64,000 bases of DNA. Origin: Streptomyces sp. NBC_00820. Lineage in GTDB: Bacteria; Actinomycetota; Actinomycetes; Streptomycetales; Streptomycetaceae. Under the pieces are notes generated by a model that saw only the letters and a program-made list of their open reading frames with translations, was not told the DNA's origin and searched no databases. Made by a program: the position numbers and the translations under genes. Location of the stretch: contig NZ_CP108882.1 in assembly GCF_036347055.1 (NCBI RefSeq), positions 310,001-374,000 of the forward strand. The letters are read 5' to 3'. Below, one piece after another: positions 14,819 through 23,705 of this stretch (positions within the stretch are counted from its first letter, which is position 1; every line of letters begins with the position of its first letter).

Positions 14819-16273
14819 ATGACCACGACACCCCACGCCCGCAACCACATCGACGGGCTCTGGACCGACTCCGCCACGATCGGGCGATCGACCGACCCGG
14901 CAACCGGTGAAGTGCTCGGCACCTTCGCCGACGGCGGCGCGGCCGAGGCACGTGCGTCGATCGACGCGGCGCGGCGCGCCTTCGAGACCGGTGACTGGGC
15001 CCGGGACCGCGATCTGCGCGCCAGGGCCCTGTTCGAGATGTCCGACCGGATGGCGGCCCGCCGCGACGAACTGGTCGCCCTGCTCTCCCGCGAAAACGGC
15101 AAGATCCCCGCGGAGGCGGCTCTGGAGGTCGATCTGACGATCTCCAAGATCCGCTACTACGGCGCCCTCGCCCTCACCGAGAGCGGGCGCGCCTCCGAGG
15201 TCAAGCCGGGCCTGTACTCGATGACCCTGCGCCAGCCCGTCGGTGTCGCCGGAGTGATCGCCCCGTGGAACTCGCCGGTCATCCTCTCCGTGCGGAGCTT
15301 CGCCCCGGCGCTGGCGGCCGGTGCGACCGTGGCGCTGAAACTGCCGGCACAGACCGCGCTGACCAACAGCATGCTGTTCGAGATCGTCGCCGCTGTGAAG
15401 AGCCTGCCGAAGGGGGTCTTCAACGCCTTCACCGAGTCCGGCAGCGCCGGCGCCCGGCTGATCGTGGCCGACCCCGAGGTCGACGTCGTCAGCTACACCG
15501 GCAGCACACATGTGGGCCGTACGATCATGGCCGGCGCGTCCCCGACGCTGAAGGGCATGTCCCTGGAACTGGGTGGCAAGACCCCGATGATCGTCTTCGA
15601 CGACGCCGACCTGGACGCCGCCGTCCCGGTGCTCACCAAGGCCATCACCACCTTCACCGGGCAGTTCTGCATGGCGGGCAGCCGCGTCCTCGTCCAGCGG
15701 GGCATCGCGGACACGCTGCGCACCCGGCTGTCGGCGGCCCTGGAAGCAGTACGCGTCGGCCCCGGCAGCGACCCCAGCAGCGAGATGGGGCCGCTCATCG
15801 ACCAGGCCAACGCCGACCGCGTGGACAACGAAATCGCCGACGCCGCCGAGTACGCCAAAATCCTGGTCAGGGGCGGCCGGATCACAGACGGCCCGCTCGC
15901 GCGCGGCGCCTTCGTCCGCCCCGCCCTGATCGAAGTCGACGACGTCGACCGGCCGATCGTCCAGGAGGAGATGTTCGGCCCGGTCGCCACCTTCGAGATA
16001 TTCGACACCGAAACCGACGCCATCACCCGCGCCAACGCCACCGAATTCGGCCTCGCCGCCGCCATCTGGACCCGTGACGCGGACCGCCCCCTGCGCGTAG
16101 GCCGAGAACTAGACGCCGGCACCGTCTGGACCAACACCTGGGCCGTCGTCGTCGACCAAATGGAAGAAGGCGGTTTCAAGCAAAGCGGTGTCGGTCGGCT
16201 CAACGGCGAACGTGCCCTGGAGGAATTCCAGGAAATCAAGCACATCGTCCATCTCGCTCCGCGCATAGCCTGA
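14819..16273 (+). CDS. NAD(P)-dependent aldehyde dehydrogenase
   Basis: 484-residue aldehyde dehydrogenase. The fold is clear from VGVAGVIAPWNSPVI (Asn of the oxyanion hole), VVSYTGSTHVGRTIM (cofactor loop), LELGGKTPMIVFDDADLD (general base Glu) and TFTGQFCMAGSRVLV (catalytic Cys). EEMFGPVATFEIF is the C-terminal signature. GAGGAAG precedes ATG 14819; a long upstream extension to 14519 is not conserved. Likely role: oxidise the aldehyde produced by the divergent alcohol dehydrogenase. Both are flanked by MarR sites C and D. Substrate (aromatic or aliphatic) cannot be decided. Confidence 0.93.
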   Translation: MTTTPHARNHIDGLWTDSATIGRSTDPATGEVLGTFADGGAAEARASIDAARRAFETGDWARDRDLRARALFEMSDRMAARRDELVALLSRENGKIPAEAALEVDLTISKIRYYGALALTESGRASEVKPGLYSMTLRQPVGVAGVIAPWNSPVILSVRSFAPALAAGATVALKLPAQTALTNSMLFEIVAAVKSLPKGVFNAFTESGSAGARLIVADPEVDVVSYTGSTHVGRTIMAGASPTLKGMSLELGGKTPMIVFDDADLDAAVPVLTKAITTFTGQFCMAGSRVLVQRGIADTLRTRLSAALEAVRVGPGSDPSSEMGPLIDQANADRVDNEIADAAEYAKILVRGGRITDGPLARGAFVRPALIEVDDVDRPIVQEEMFGPVATFEIFDTETDAITRANATEFGLAAAIWTRDADRPLRVGRELDAGTVWTNTWAVVVDQMEEGGFKQSGVGRLNGERALEEFQEIKHIVHLAPRIA

Positions 16274-16385
16274 CCTACCAGCTGCCGAACCGCCGCCCCG
16301 GCATCGGCACCGACCCCAGCCCCGGCCTCGCGCACCAAGTGAGGTGCGCTGCGGCACGGGCGGTGGACGGTGGGGCCGTATGGCA

Positions 16386-16452
16386 GTGGGGCCGTGGGGC
16401 GGTGGGGCCGTGGGGCGGTGGGGCGGTGGGGCCGTGGGGCGGTGGGGCCGTA
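16386..16452 (+). repeat. Octamer tandem repeat with G-quadruplex potential
   Basis: Eight consecutive copies of the octamer GTGGGGCC or GTGGGGCG, giving GGGG every eight bases on the plus strand with 4-base spacers. Degenerate flanks extend to about 16500. The pattern fits a parallel G-quadruplex with four-nucleotide loops. It lies in the ~535-bp gap before the P450 gene. Short open frames over it (repeating GGGAVGRW on one strand, PTAPRPHR on the other) are by-products of the repeat. I see no gene elsewhere in 16274-16808. Confidence 0.75.
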
Positions 16453-16808
16453 GGACGGTGGTGGGGGCTGATGCCGGGGTGGCGGTGGGGCCGTGGGTGG
16501 TGAGGGTGCGCGGGCGGCCAGGGTCGCTGGAACGTGGGTGCGATTCCGGGAGCCTGGTCCTCGCCTCTTTCGCATGCGGGCCGGCCGTGAGTTCCGGAGG
16601 GGCGGTTGTACGGCTATCGAATGCGCATTTGCGGCCCTGCGGCGCGGCGGCTTCGAGGTCGCCGAAGCGCACGGTCACAATCTGACCGACGAACCCTGTC
16701 TACTCTTCGTCCACCACCGGGCCGTCGGTGACACCGCATGTACCGCCGACGATTGCGTCGCGCTGTGGACACCACCGATCTCGTACCCTTCCCCGGAGGA
16801 ACTGGCTT

Positions 16809-18014
16809 ATGCCCAGCGACAAAAACGCAGTCACCTGTCCGTTTGATTTCAGCGATGCCCTCGAATTCGATCCCGTGCTCGCCGAACTGATGCAACAGGA
16901 TTCTCCTGCCCGCATCAAGCTTCCCTACGGCGATGCCGACGCGTGGCTGATCACCGGCTTCGACGCGGTGAAGCGGGTGACCACGGACCAGCGGCTGAGC
17001 CGGGCGGGGATCATCGAGCACGACTACCCCCGGCTCACGCCGGAGCCGATCGTCTCACCCGAGTCGATCAACGTCATGGACCCGCCGCACAGCAGCCGTG
17101 TCCGCCAGCTGGCCTCGCAGGCGTTCACCCAGCAGCAGGCCGACGGCATGCGGCACCGGATCGTCCGGCTCACGGACCACCTCCTGGACGAGATGGAGAA
17201 GCAGGGGCCGCCGGCCGACCTGGTGGAGCACCTGTCCAACACGCTTCCCCAGCAGACCGTGATGGACCTTCTCGGCGTCCCCCGCGAGGACTGGCCGCGC
17301 ATGCAGGAGTACGTGCGCCGGCTGCTGATCGTCGGTGCCGGCAGCAAGGCGGCCGCCGCGAAAGCCAAGGCAGACCTCACGGCCTACTTCGCCGAACTCG
17401 TCGAAGAGCGCCGGCACACGCCGGGACCGGACCTCATCAGCCTCATGGCCGAAGCCCGGGACGGCGACGACTGCCTCAACGACAGGGAACTCGCGGTCAT
17501 GGCGCTGACGCTGGCGCTCAGCGGCCAGGACACCGCGACCTGCCAGATCAGCAACATCGTCTATCTCCTCCTCACGCGTCCCGAGCTCGCGGACTACCTC
17601 AGGAGCCGCACCGACGACCTGACCGACGTCCTGAGCGAGATGCTTCGCTACATCCCGTTCCGTAAGGGAGTCGGAATCCCCCGGGTGGCCCTTGAGGACG
17701 TGGAGCTGGACGGCGCGGACATCCGGGCGGGGGACTTCGTCCACGTGTCGTACCTCGCGGCCAACCGTGACCCGGAGCACTACCCGAACCCGAACGTCAT
17801 CGACGTCGACCGGCCGAACCGTCCTCACATGACGTTCGGCTGGGGCGGGCACCGGTGCATCGCGGTGCCTCTGGCCATGGCTGAACTCGAAGTGGCCATC
17901 GGGCGACTCCTGGAGCGCTTCCCCGAGCTGCAGCTGGCCGTGCCGCCGGAGAAGGTGCTCTGGGACACGGAGACGATCCGGCGTTTCCCCTTGCGGCTGC
18001 CCGTCACTTGGTGA
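16809..18014 (+). CDS. Cytochrome P450
   Basis: Soluble class I P450 of 401 residues. I-helix oxygen-activation motif LALSGQDTATC (acid-Thr pair present), ExxR in LSEMLRYIPF, ANRDPEHYPNP meander, and heme loop FGWGGHRCIAVPLA with the axial Cys. The residue two after the Cys is Ala instead of the usual Gly. PPHSSRVRQLASQAF is the C-helix region. GGAGGAA lies before ATG 16809. No ferredoxin or reductase is adjacent, so electrons must come from elsewhere. It stands alone between the dehydrogenase cluster and a strong terminator hairpin. The substrate is unknown. Confidence 0.93.
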   Translation: MPSDKNAVTCPFDFSDALEFDPVLAELMQQDSPARIKLPYGDADAWLITGFDAVKRVTTDQRLSRAGIIEHDYPRLTPEPIVSPESINVMDPPHSSRVRQLASQAFTQQQADGMRHRIVRLTDHLLDEMEKQGPPADLVEHLSNTLPQQTVMDLLGVPREDWPRMQEYVRRLLIVGAGSKAAAAKAKADLTAYFAELVEERRHTPGPDLISLMAEARDGDDCLNDRELAVMALTLALSGQDTATCQISNIVYLLLTRPELADYLRSRTDDLTDVLSEMLRYIPFRKGVGIPRVALEDVELDGADIRAGDFVHVSYLAANRDPEHYPNPNVIDVDRPNRPHMTFGWGGHRCIAVPLAMAELEVAIGRLLERFPELQLAVPPEKVLWDTETIRRFPLRLPVTW

Positions 18015-18045
18015 CACGGGCTGACGGCCTTCTCGGGCCTCGCTC

Positions 18046-18083
18046 ACCCACGTTCCACCGGACGCGGCCGGTGGAACGTGGGT
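18046..18083. terminator. Strong hairpin between convergent genes
   Basis: Perfect 16-bp stem ACCCACGTTCCACCGG / CCGGTGGAACGTGGGT with a six-base loop, 32 bp after the P450 stop. The next gene ends at 18189 on the other strand, so this probably serves both. No T-tract follows, as is common in Streptomyces. Confidence 0.8.
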
Positions 18084-18188
18084 CAGTGGAATGTGGCCGA
18101 GGTCCATGGCGGGCGGGACAGTGTGAGGCTGGGGCGCCGACGAGGCCGGGCTGGTCATGTCCGCGGTGGTGAGCGCCGGAGCGGGCGG

Positions 18189-19181
18189 TCACGGGCGGGT
18201 GGTGGCGGAGGCGACTGCCTTGGTGGCGCAGACGGTGCCGCGGCCGTCGACGATGGCGCAGGCGCGGAAACCGGCGAGGTCGGCGCGGTCGTCCACGTGC
18301 GCCATGCGGGTGTGAGCGTCCTGTCCGCGCTGTTGCCGGTATTCCTGGGAGTTCTCTTCGTCGTGCCCGACCGTGAGGGTGACGCGGTCGCCCAGGGAGG
18401 TGCCGCTCATCTTGGCCCAGGCGGCACGGCAGCGCGGGCTGTAGCGCAGCTCGACGAGAATTCCGTAGCCGCGGCCGGAGTACGCCGTGGTGGCGTCCTG
18501 GGCGCACACCGTGGTGGTCGGCTCTACGGACGTACAGGAAGCGCCGCCGCAGGTGGCAGGGGGCGCGGAGCGGGCCGAGGCCCCCGACGTCGTCCGGTGC
18601 GGTGCCCCTCCGGCCTGGGTGGAGCCGGCGAAATACCAGGTCAGGAACGCGATCGCGAGGACGACGGCCGCCCCTGCGGCTGCCAGGATCGTGAGTGCGG
18701 TCCTCTTTTTCGGCGCCTGGCCCGGTTGTTGTGCGTGCCCTGGTTGTGACTGGCCCGGTTGTGACTGGCCCAGTTGTGACTGCCCCGGTCCGGCTTCCGC
18801 GTGTGCCGGTAAAGGCGTCGTCGGTGCGGTGGGTTCGGGCGGGGGCGCAGGTGTGGAAGTCGGCCTGAGGCCGCGGCCGCGTTCCGCCATCGCTTGCTGG
18901 TGCAGTTCCAGGGCGCGTGCGAGTTCGTTGTCGTTCGCCGGCGCGTCGGTGGGCCGCGTGTGGATCCGGTGGAGCTCCCGGATCACCTCGACGGTGGGGA
19001 GTGTGGTCCCCGACTCCCACCGTGAGACCGTCGGTTGCCTGGTTCCCAACTTCCTGGCGACGGCGCTCTGGCTCCGGTTGCTCTCCTCACGCCAGCGTTT
19101 GAGCGTCTGCCCCAGCTCGACTCCTGCGGGTGTCGGCGGCTCCTGGCCGCCGCCGGTGTCGTTCGGAGGCTGGGTGTCCAC
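18189..19181 (-). CDS. XRE helix-turn-helix membrane protein with DUF2690 domain
   Basis: 330 residues from GTG 19181, placed seven bases after AGGGAG. The N-terminal HTH is seen in TLKRWREESNRSQSAVARKLGTRQPTVSRWESG. A Pro/Gln-rich linker (repeats of GQSQPGQSQ) follows. One membrane helix LTILAAAGAAVVLAIAFLTW sits at roughly residues 165-190. The extracellular C-terminal domain has CGGASC, TVCAQDATTAYS and VELRYSPRCRAAWAK, the DUF2690 signature with paired cysteines. The design suggests a one-component regulator linking an outside domain to DNA. This class is common in Streptomyces but poorly characterised. Confidence 0.88.
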   Translation of the reverse strand: MDTQPPNDTGGGQEPPTPAGVELGQTLKRWREESNRSQSAVARKLGTRQPTVSRWESGTTLPTVEVIRELHRIHTRPTDAPANDNELARALELHQQAMAERGRGLRPTSTPAPPPEPTAPTTPLPAHAEAGPGQSQLGQSQPGQSQPGHAQQPGQAPKKRTALTILAAAGAAVVLAIAFLTWYFAGSTQAGGAPHRTTSGASARSAPPATCGGASCTSVEPTTTVCAQDATTAYSGRGYGILVELRYSPRCRAAWAKMSGTSLGDRVTLTVGHDEENSQEYRQQRGQDAHTRMAHVDDRADLAGFRACAIVDGRGTVCATKAVASATTRP

Positions 19182-19418
19182 TCGCACGCTCCCTCTGTCC
19201 AGTCCATAACGCCAGGTCAAACCCCATACGCGCGACGGCGTATATGCAGGTATGGCCGATACGCGGCATAGCGTAGAACCCGGTCGGAACTTGGTCCAAG
19301 GTTGTCGTCAGCCGGTGAGAACGTCCCGGCCACTCCTCTCCTCCGCGGTCCCTGGCCGTGCCATGCCCTGGCGCGTCACGGACATGCGCGGAGACGTGAC
19401 ACGAAAGGACTAACCCAC

Positions 19419-20480
19419 ATGAACGCGAAGTACCGTACGAGCCTGCGGATCGCCGCCGGAACAGCCGCCTCCGCCGGACTCCTCGCCGCGATCGGCGTGG
19501 CCACACCCGTCGGCACCGCCGCCGCCCGCGACGCCGGCACCACCGCTCCGGCGCGCCTGGCCCAGCCGCTCGGCTCCGTCCACGCCGGCGCGAAGGCGGT
19601 GGGCGCCTCGCACGCCCGGCGTTGGCCCACGCTGCGCTCCGGCAGCCGCGGACCGGCGGTCCGCGCGGTCCAGCACCTGCTGACCGCGCGGGGGAACGCG
19701 GCGAAGGCGGACGGCGTGTTCGGCTCCCGTACCAAGGCCGCGGTGAAGGCCTTCCAGAACCGGCACCACCTGCGCGCGGACGGTGCCGTGGGTTCCGGCA
19801 CCTGGAACGCGCTGGTCGTCACCGTGCGCTCCGGCAGCCGCGGGCACGCGGTCATCGCGGCCCAGCAGCTCCTGACCGCTCGGGGGCATGCCGCGAAGGC
19901 GGACGGCGTGTTCGGTTCCCGCACCACGACCGCGGTGAAGGCCTTCCAGAACCGGCACCACCTGCGCGCGGACGGCGTCGTCGGACCCGACACCTGGAGC
20001 GCGCTGGTCAGCGCCCCCGCCGGCGCGACGCCCGTGCCCCGCGGGTACGTGCTGAAGTTCAGCAAGAACTGGGACCGTACGGACGATTCGAGGCTCGCCC
20101 TGTACCGCGACGGGCGGCTGGTGAAGAGCTACCGTGCCGGATCCGGCATGGGCAGCACGGACGAGTGCGCCAAGAAGCGCGGCTGGCTGCCGAGCGGCAC
20201 CTACAAGGTCCTCGGGCACCAGACCGACCGCAACAGCGCGATCAAGGGGTACGCGATCCACCTCGCGGACAAGGCCTGCCACCCCAAGCGTGGGCAGAAG
20301 CCCGTCAGGCGCGGTGATCTGTTCATCCACAGCAACATGACCCCGGGTGGTGCCAGTCGCTGGCGCGGCAACTACAAGTCCTACGGGTGCGTCAAGCTCG
20401 CTCCCGCCGACATCAAGAACCTGTTCGCCCACCTGAACCAGGCTCACTGGCCCAAGAACCTGACCCTCCAGGTCGGCTGA
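19419..20480 (+). CDS. Secreted L,D-transpeptidase with two peptidoglycan-binding repeats
   Basis: 353-residue exported enzyme. Signal peptide at 1-36 (Arg/Lys start, hydrophobic AAGTAASAGLLAAIGVA, Ala-rich cleavage region). Two PG_binding_1 repeats follow at about 72-195 (LRSGSRGPAVRAVQHLL ... KAFQNRHHLRADG), copied at DNA level with a 192-bp period. The C-terminal YkuD domain contains SGTYKVLGHQ, DLFIHSN and the catalytic SYGCVKL (Cys nucleophile). It should form or edit 3-3 cross-links or anchor proteins to peptidoglycan outside the cell. GAAAGG precedes ATG 19419. A terminator hairpin follows. Confidence 0.9.
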   Translation: MNAKYRTSLRIAAGTAASAGLLAAIGVATPVGTAAARDAGTTAPARLAQPLGSVHAGAKAVGASHARRWPTLRSGSRGPAVRAVQHLLTARGNAAKADGVFGSRTKAAVKAFQNRHHLRADGAVGSGTWNALVVTVRSGSRGHAVIAAQQLLTARGHAAKADGVFGSRTTTAVKAFQNRHHLRADGVVGPDTWSALVSAPAGATPVPRGYVLKFSKNWDRTDDSRLALYRDGRLVKSYRAGSGMGSTDECAKKRGWLPSGTYKVLGHQTDRNSAIKGYAIHLADKACHPKRGQKPVRRGDLFIHSNMTPGGASRWRGNYKSYGCVKLAPADIKNLFAHLNQAHWPKNLTLQVG

Positions 20481-20560
20481 CACCACCGCTCCGTCGGCGA
20501 AGGAATCCAGGAAGGGATCGGAGAAGGGATCCGGGAAGGCATCGGGGAACGTGCTGGGAA

Positions 20561-20594
20561 GGGGCTTGCCGGGCAGCACTGCCCGGCAAGCCCC
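20561..20594 (+). terminator. Terminator of the L,D-transpeptidase gene
   Basis: Perfect 15-bp stem GGGGCTTGCCGGGCA / TGCCCGGCAAGCCCC with a GCAC tetraloop, 80 bp after the stop codon. Upstream of it are short direct repeats of GGAAGG(G/C)ATC. Confidence 0.85.
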
Positions 20595-20696
20595 TCCAGA
20601 TGCGGGAGGAAGAGATCCGCCCCATGTCCGCTTCCGGGTGCATGCCATGATTGCTACCGCCCAGTAGGTTCATGTGTGCTGATCGGAGGTCACGGC

Positions 20697-21203
20697 ATGG
20701 CCCGTGTATTCACTGTGAGCGGCGACATCGTCATCGACGTCTCGCCCGACGCCGCCTACGAGGCCGTGAGCCGCCCCGCTGACATGGGCCGTTGGAGCCC
20801 CGAGAACCTGGGGACGGCGGGAGGAGCGGCGGACGGACCCGTCGAGCTGGGCACGACCTTCGTCGGGCGCAACAAGCGCGGAAGGTTCCGCTGGGTGACA
20901 CGGTGCACGGTCACGGCGGCCGATCCGGGCCGTCGCTTCGCGTTCCGGGTCCACTCCATCGGGCTCAGCCGCCCGCGGCTGCGCGGCCCGATCGCCACCT
21001 GGGAGTACCGCTTCGAGCCGGCCGACGGCGGTACGCGGGTCACGGAGACGTGGACCGATGACCGGCGGGCGTGGCCCGCATTCGTGGCGAACACCTTCGA
21101 CCGGATAGCCACCGCGGGCAGCACGTTCGCCGACTTCCAGACCCGCAACATCCACATGACGCTGCGGAACCTCAAGCGGGCACTGGAGACCCCAGAGGGC
21201 TGA
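20697..21203 (+). CDS. SRPBCC-family lipid/polyketide-cyclase-like protein
   Basis: 168 residues with the START/SRPBCC helix-grip fold: VSGDIVIDVSPDAAYEAVSRPADMGRWSPE at the N-terminus, split by a beta strand and helix. TTFVGRNKRGRFRWVTRCTV and TWEYRFEPADGGTRVTETWTD are the strands of the barrel. The C-terminal helix ends NIHMTLRNLKRALE. Such proteins bind hydrophobic ligands or act as polyketide cyclases. There is no biosynthetic neighbour here, so a general ligand-binding role is more likely. GGAGGT is seven bases before ATG 20697. The gene stands alone between the transpeptidase terminator and the MscS gene. Confidence 0.88.
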   Translation: MARVFTVSGDIVIDVSPDAAYEAVSRPADMGRWSPENLGTAGGAADGPVELGTTFVGRNKRGRFRWVTRCTVTAADPGRRFAFRVHSIGLSRPRLRGPIATWEYRFEPADGGTRVTETWTDDRRAWPAFVANTFDRIATAGSTFADFQTRNIHMTLRNLKRALETPEG

Positions 21204-21361
21204 TCACGCCGACGTCCCGCCGAGCTCCCGCGCAGTTCCCGCCGTCGCGCGTGAACGTCGTGTGCAGGCAGGGACGTCCAGGGGTGTGGATGATCATGAT
21301 CTTCGCAAGTCGGGGTAGGCGCGTCTGTCGAGCGTGAAAGCTTTCCGACATTGGAGTTCCC

Positions 21362-22366
21362 ATGCCTGCAGAGCCCCTGCCCGCCCCGCCCGGCGCGTCA
21401 GCGGCCGTTCAACTGGCGGCCGCCTGGCCGGGCTGGGTGGAGGACCACACCGCCGCCCTGGTCGAGGTACCGCTGCGCATCGCCCTGATCGTCCTCGCGC
21501 TGGCGTTGGTCCGCTGGGTCGCGAAGCGGGCCATCACCCGCGTCGTCCAGCACATCCTGGAACCCTCGGGCGGTGATCGCGAACCCAGGCAGCGGCGCTC
21601 GAACCAGCGCGCCGCCGTCCTGCACCGCGACCGGTCCCGTGCCTCGCAGCGACGCGAGCAGCGAGCGCGCACCATCGGTTCGGTCCTCAGCAGCGCCGTG
21701 ACGATCGTGCTGTTCCTGATCGGTACGGCCATGATCCTCGACCAGGTCGGCATCGCCCTGGGCCCCTTGCTGGCGAGCGCCGGCGTGGTCGGCCTGGCGA
21801 TCGGATTCGGCGCGCAGAGCCTGGTCGCCGACTATCTCTCCGGCCTCCTCATCATGCTGGAGGACCAGTACGGCGTCGGCGACACGGTCGACCTGGGTGA
21901 GGCCGTGGGGGAGGTCGAGCACGTCGGACTGCGCCTGACTCACGTGCGCGACCTCAACGGCGGCCTGTGGCACATCCGTAACGGCGAGATCCTGCGCGTC
22001 CGCAACGACAGCCAGGACTGGGCCCGCGCCGTCCTGGACGTCGCCGTCGCCTACGACGCCAACCTGGACGCCGTCTACCAGGTGCTGGAGAGCACCGGGC
22101 ACTCCCTGCGCGAGGATCCGGAGTTCGCCGACGTCCTGCTGGAAGACCCCAGCGTGTGGGGCGTGCAGTCGCTGGACGCCGACGGCGTCGTCGTCCGTAT
22201 CGCCGTACGGACCTCCCCTCTCAAGCAGTGGGCCGTCACACGCGAACTGCGCCGTCGCGTGAAGGAGGCCCTCGACGCCGCCGGCATCGACATCCCCTTC
22301 CCGCAGCGCACCATCTGGCTGCGCACCGACGACCCGGCGACCGAACTCGCCTCGCAGGCACGCTGA
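21362..22366 (+). CDS. MscS-family mechanosensitive ion channel
   Basis: 334-residue small-conductance mechanosensitive channel. Membrane helices lie at about 35-55, 105-125 and 128-150. The third is the pore helix, with the Gly/Ala pattern ASAGVVGLAIGFGAQSLVADYLSG typical of MscS TM3. The cytoplasmic beta domain begins DQYGVGDTVDLGEAVGEVEHVGLRLTHV, and an alpha-beta vestibule ends FPQRTIWLR. A charged loop (REPRQRRSNQRAA ... RRREQRAR) separates helix 1 from helix 2. It would release solutes during hypo-osmotic shock. GGAG is five bases before ATG. Confidence 0.92.
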   Translation: MPAEPLPAPPGASAAVQLAAAWPGWVEDHTAALVEVPLRIALIVLALALVRWVAKRAITRVVQHILEPSGGDREPRQRRSNQRAAVLHRDRSRASQRREQRARTIGSVLSSAVTIVLFLIGTAMILDQVGIALGPLLASAGVVGLAIGFGAQSLVADYLSGLLIMLEDQYGVGDTVDLGEAVGEVEHVGLRLTHVRDLNGGLWHIRNGEILRVRNDSQDWARAVLDVAVAYDANLDAVYQVLESTGHSLREDPEFADVLLEDPSVWGVQSLDADGVVVRIAVRTSPLKQWAVTRELRRRVKEALDAAGIDIPFPQRTIWLRTDDPATELASQAR

Positions 22367-22390
22367 TCCGGACCCGCGTCACTACGCGGG

Positions 22391-22427
22391 CGGCGGTGCC
22401 GGGGGAAGGCTCCCCCCGGCACCGCCG
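22391..22427. terminator. Hairpin after the MscS gene
   Basis: CGGCGGTGCCGGGGGA, loop AGGC, then TCCCCCCGGCACCGCCG; a 16-bp stem with one bulged C. Located between convergent genes (MscS on plus, DUF4419 on minus), so it can serve both. Confidence 0.75.
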
Positions 22428-22537
22428 ACGCACGTCGGCAGCACCGTTGCCTTCCGAACGCGCGAGAGTTCTGGGCCGGATCCGGCGCTGCCGAGGTCGG
22501 GGTCGCGGGTGTCCCGGCACGGGATGTCGGCCGTGGT

Positions 22538-23650
22538 TCACGGCTCGGGCGGACGCTCGGCGTGCGGTTCGGTGGCGGGGAGCGGTTCGACCACGGCGTG
22601 GCCGAGGCGCGGCCGGATCCACTCACCGTCGCGTTCGATGCCGAGCACGCCGCCGAGGAAGGTCATCTCGACGGTGCCCCCGGGTGTCTCCCAGTGGAAG
22701 GGCACGCGGGAGACGTGCGAGGGGAAGTTCTCTTCGCCGGTGCTTCCGGGGCCGAACGACCGTTTGGGAGCAGGCCCCTCGTCGGGGTAGTCGTGGGCGA
22801 GGAAGGCGGTGATCCAGCCCGTGACGCGATCACCGCCGGACGCCGATTCCCATTTGTAGAGCGAACGCCAGAAGCTCTGGTCGACACCCCAACCCGAGGC
22901 CGTCGCACTGATCGCGTCCAGCACGGGATGCAGGGCGGCGAACCACGGACTCAGGCCTTCGAACCACCCCTCCAGCTCCCGCACTCGTGCCGCCAGCATG
23001 CGCCAGTCCCGGTCGGTGCCCTCCAGGCGGATCCTGGGGATGCCGCAGAGCGAGATCCACTTGAAACGGTAGTACGGGCTGACCACGTCCATCAGCGCCA
23101 CCAGCGCGGCCGTGGCGTCGGCGGGGGTGGTGGTCGAGAACGCGGGCTGGAACAGGTCGGCCACCTCATCGCCGATGCGGGCGCGCAAGGGCTGTTGGAC
23201 GAGGTTGATCGAGCGCTCCCAGTCCAGCGAGGCCAGATCGTCGCGGATCGTGATCGTCTGCCGGCGCCCGGGCGATTCGGTGAAGACTCCCGCGTACGTA
23301 TCGGAGTTGAGGCCTACGTGGACGGCCACCTCGTGCACGACGGCGTACCAGAGCAGATCCGGTGAGAGGCTCAGTGGCAAGTGGGCCGTGAAGCACAGGT
23401 GGAGAGCGCGCAGGAGGAGGCTGGAGGCGGGCTCCGTGCCGTCCGGAGTGTCGGAGGACCAGCCGACGAGGCGTTCGGTGCTGCGGTGGTGGCAGCGCGC
23501 TCGGGTGCGAAGTACCGCGCGCAGGAAGCGCTCGTTGCCAAGTTCGGTGAGTGCGGAGGCGAGTCGGGCGGCTTCGGCGGCATGGGCGGCTTCGACGACG
23601 CCGTCAGCTTCGTCGACTTCGCCCAGCGGCAGGTCTATCTCGAGTGCCAT
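22538..23650 (-). CDS. DUF4419-domain protein
   Basis: 370 residues, cytosolic, no signal peptide. The central part matches DUF4419: LSPDLLWYAVVHEVAVHVGLN, TIRDDLASLDWE, then YYRFKWISLCGIPRIRLEGTDRDWRML (the CGIP...LEGT.DW block) and VDQSFWRSLYKW with GWITAFLAHDYPD. The family has no established biochemical function; members occur in fungi and actinobacteria. The ATG at 23650 has GAAGGAAC upstream; longer frames reach 23893 only through tandem repeats and are rejected. The promoter region contains five copies of an 18-bp repeat. Next to it, divergently, is the sugar ABC operon, with no obvious functional link. Confidence 0.82.
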   Translation of the reverse strand: MALEIDLPLGEVDEADGVVEAAHAAEAARLASALTELGNERFLRAVLRTRARCHHRSTERLVGWSSDTPDGTEPASSLLLRALHLCFTAHLPLSLSPDLLWYAVVHEVAVHVGLNSDTYAGVFTESPGRRQTITIRDDLASLDWERSINLVQQPLRARIGDEVADLFQPAFSTTTPADATAALVALMDVVSPYYRFKWISLCGIPRIRLEGTDRDWRMLAARVRELEGWFEGLSPWFAALHPVLDAISATASGWGVDQSFWRSLYKWESASGGDRVTGWITAFLAHDYPDEGPAPKRSFGPGSTGEENFPSHVSRVPFHWETPGGTVEMTFLGGVLGIERDGEWIRPRLGHAVVEPLPATEPHAERPPEP

Positions 23651-23705
23651 CCCTGTTCCTTCGACACGGTGATCGGCCCCGATCCTAGAAGACCTGCGCG
23701 ATCCC

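Noticed and set aside
14239..15511. Long minus-strand frames (302 and 407 codons) upstream of and within the aldehyde dehydrogenase
   Set aside because: They overlap the aldehyde dehydrogenase in antisense and operator D; no protein motif.
16493..16846. 117-codon plus-strand frame before the P450 gene
   Set aside because: Part has balanced composition, but it overlaps the G-rich repeat tail and the P450 start in another frame, and no family is recognisable; not enough to call a gene.
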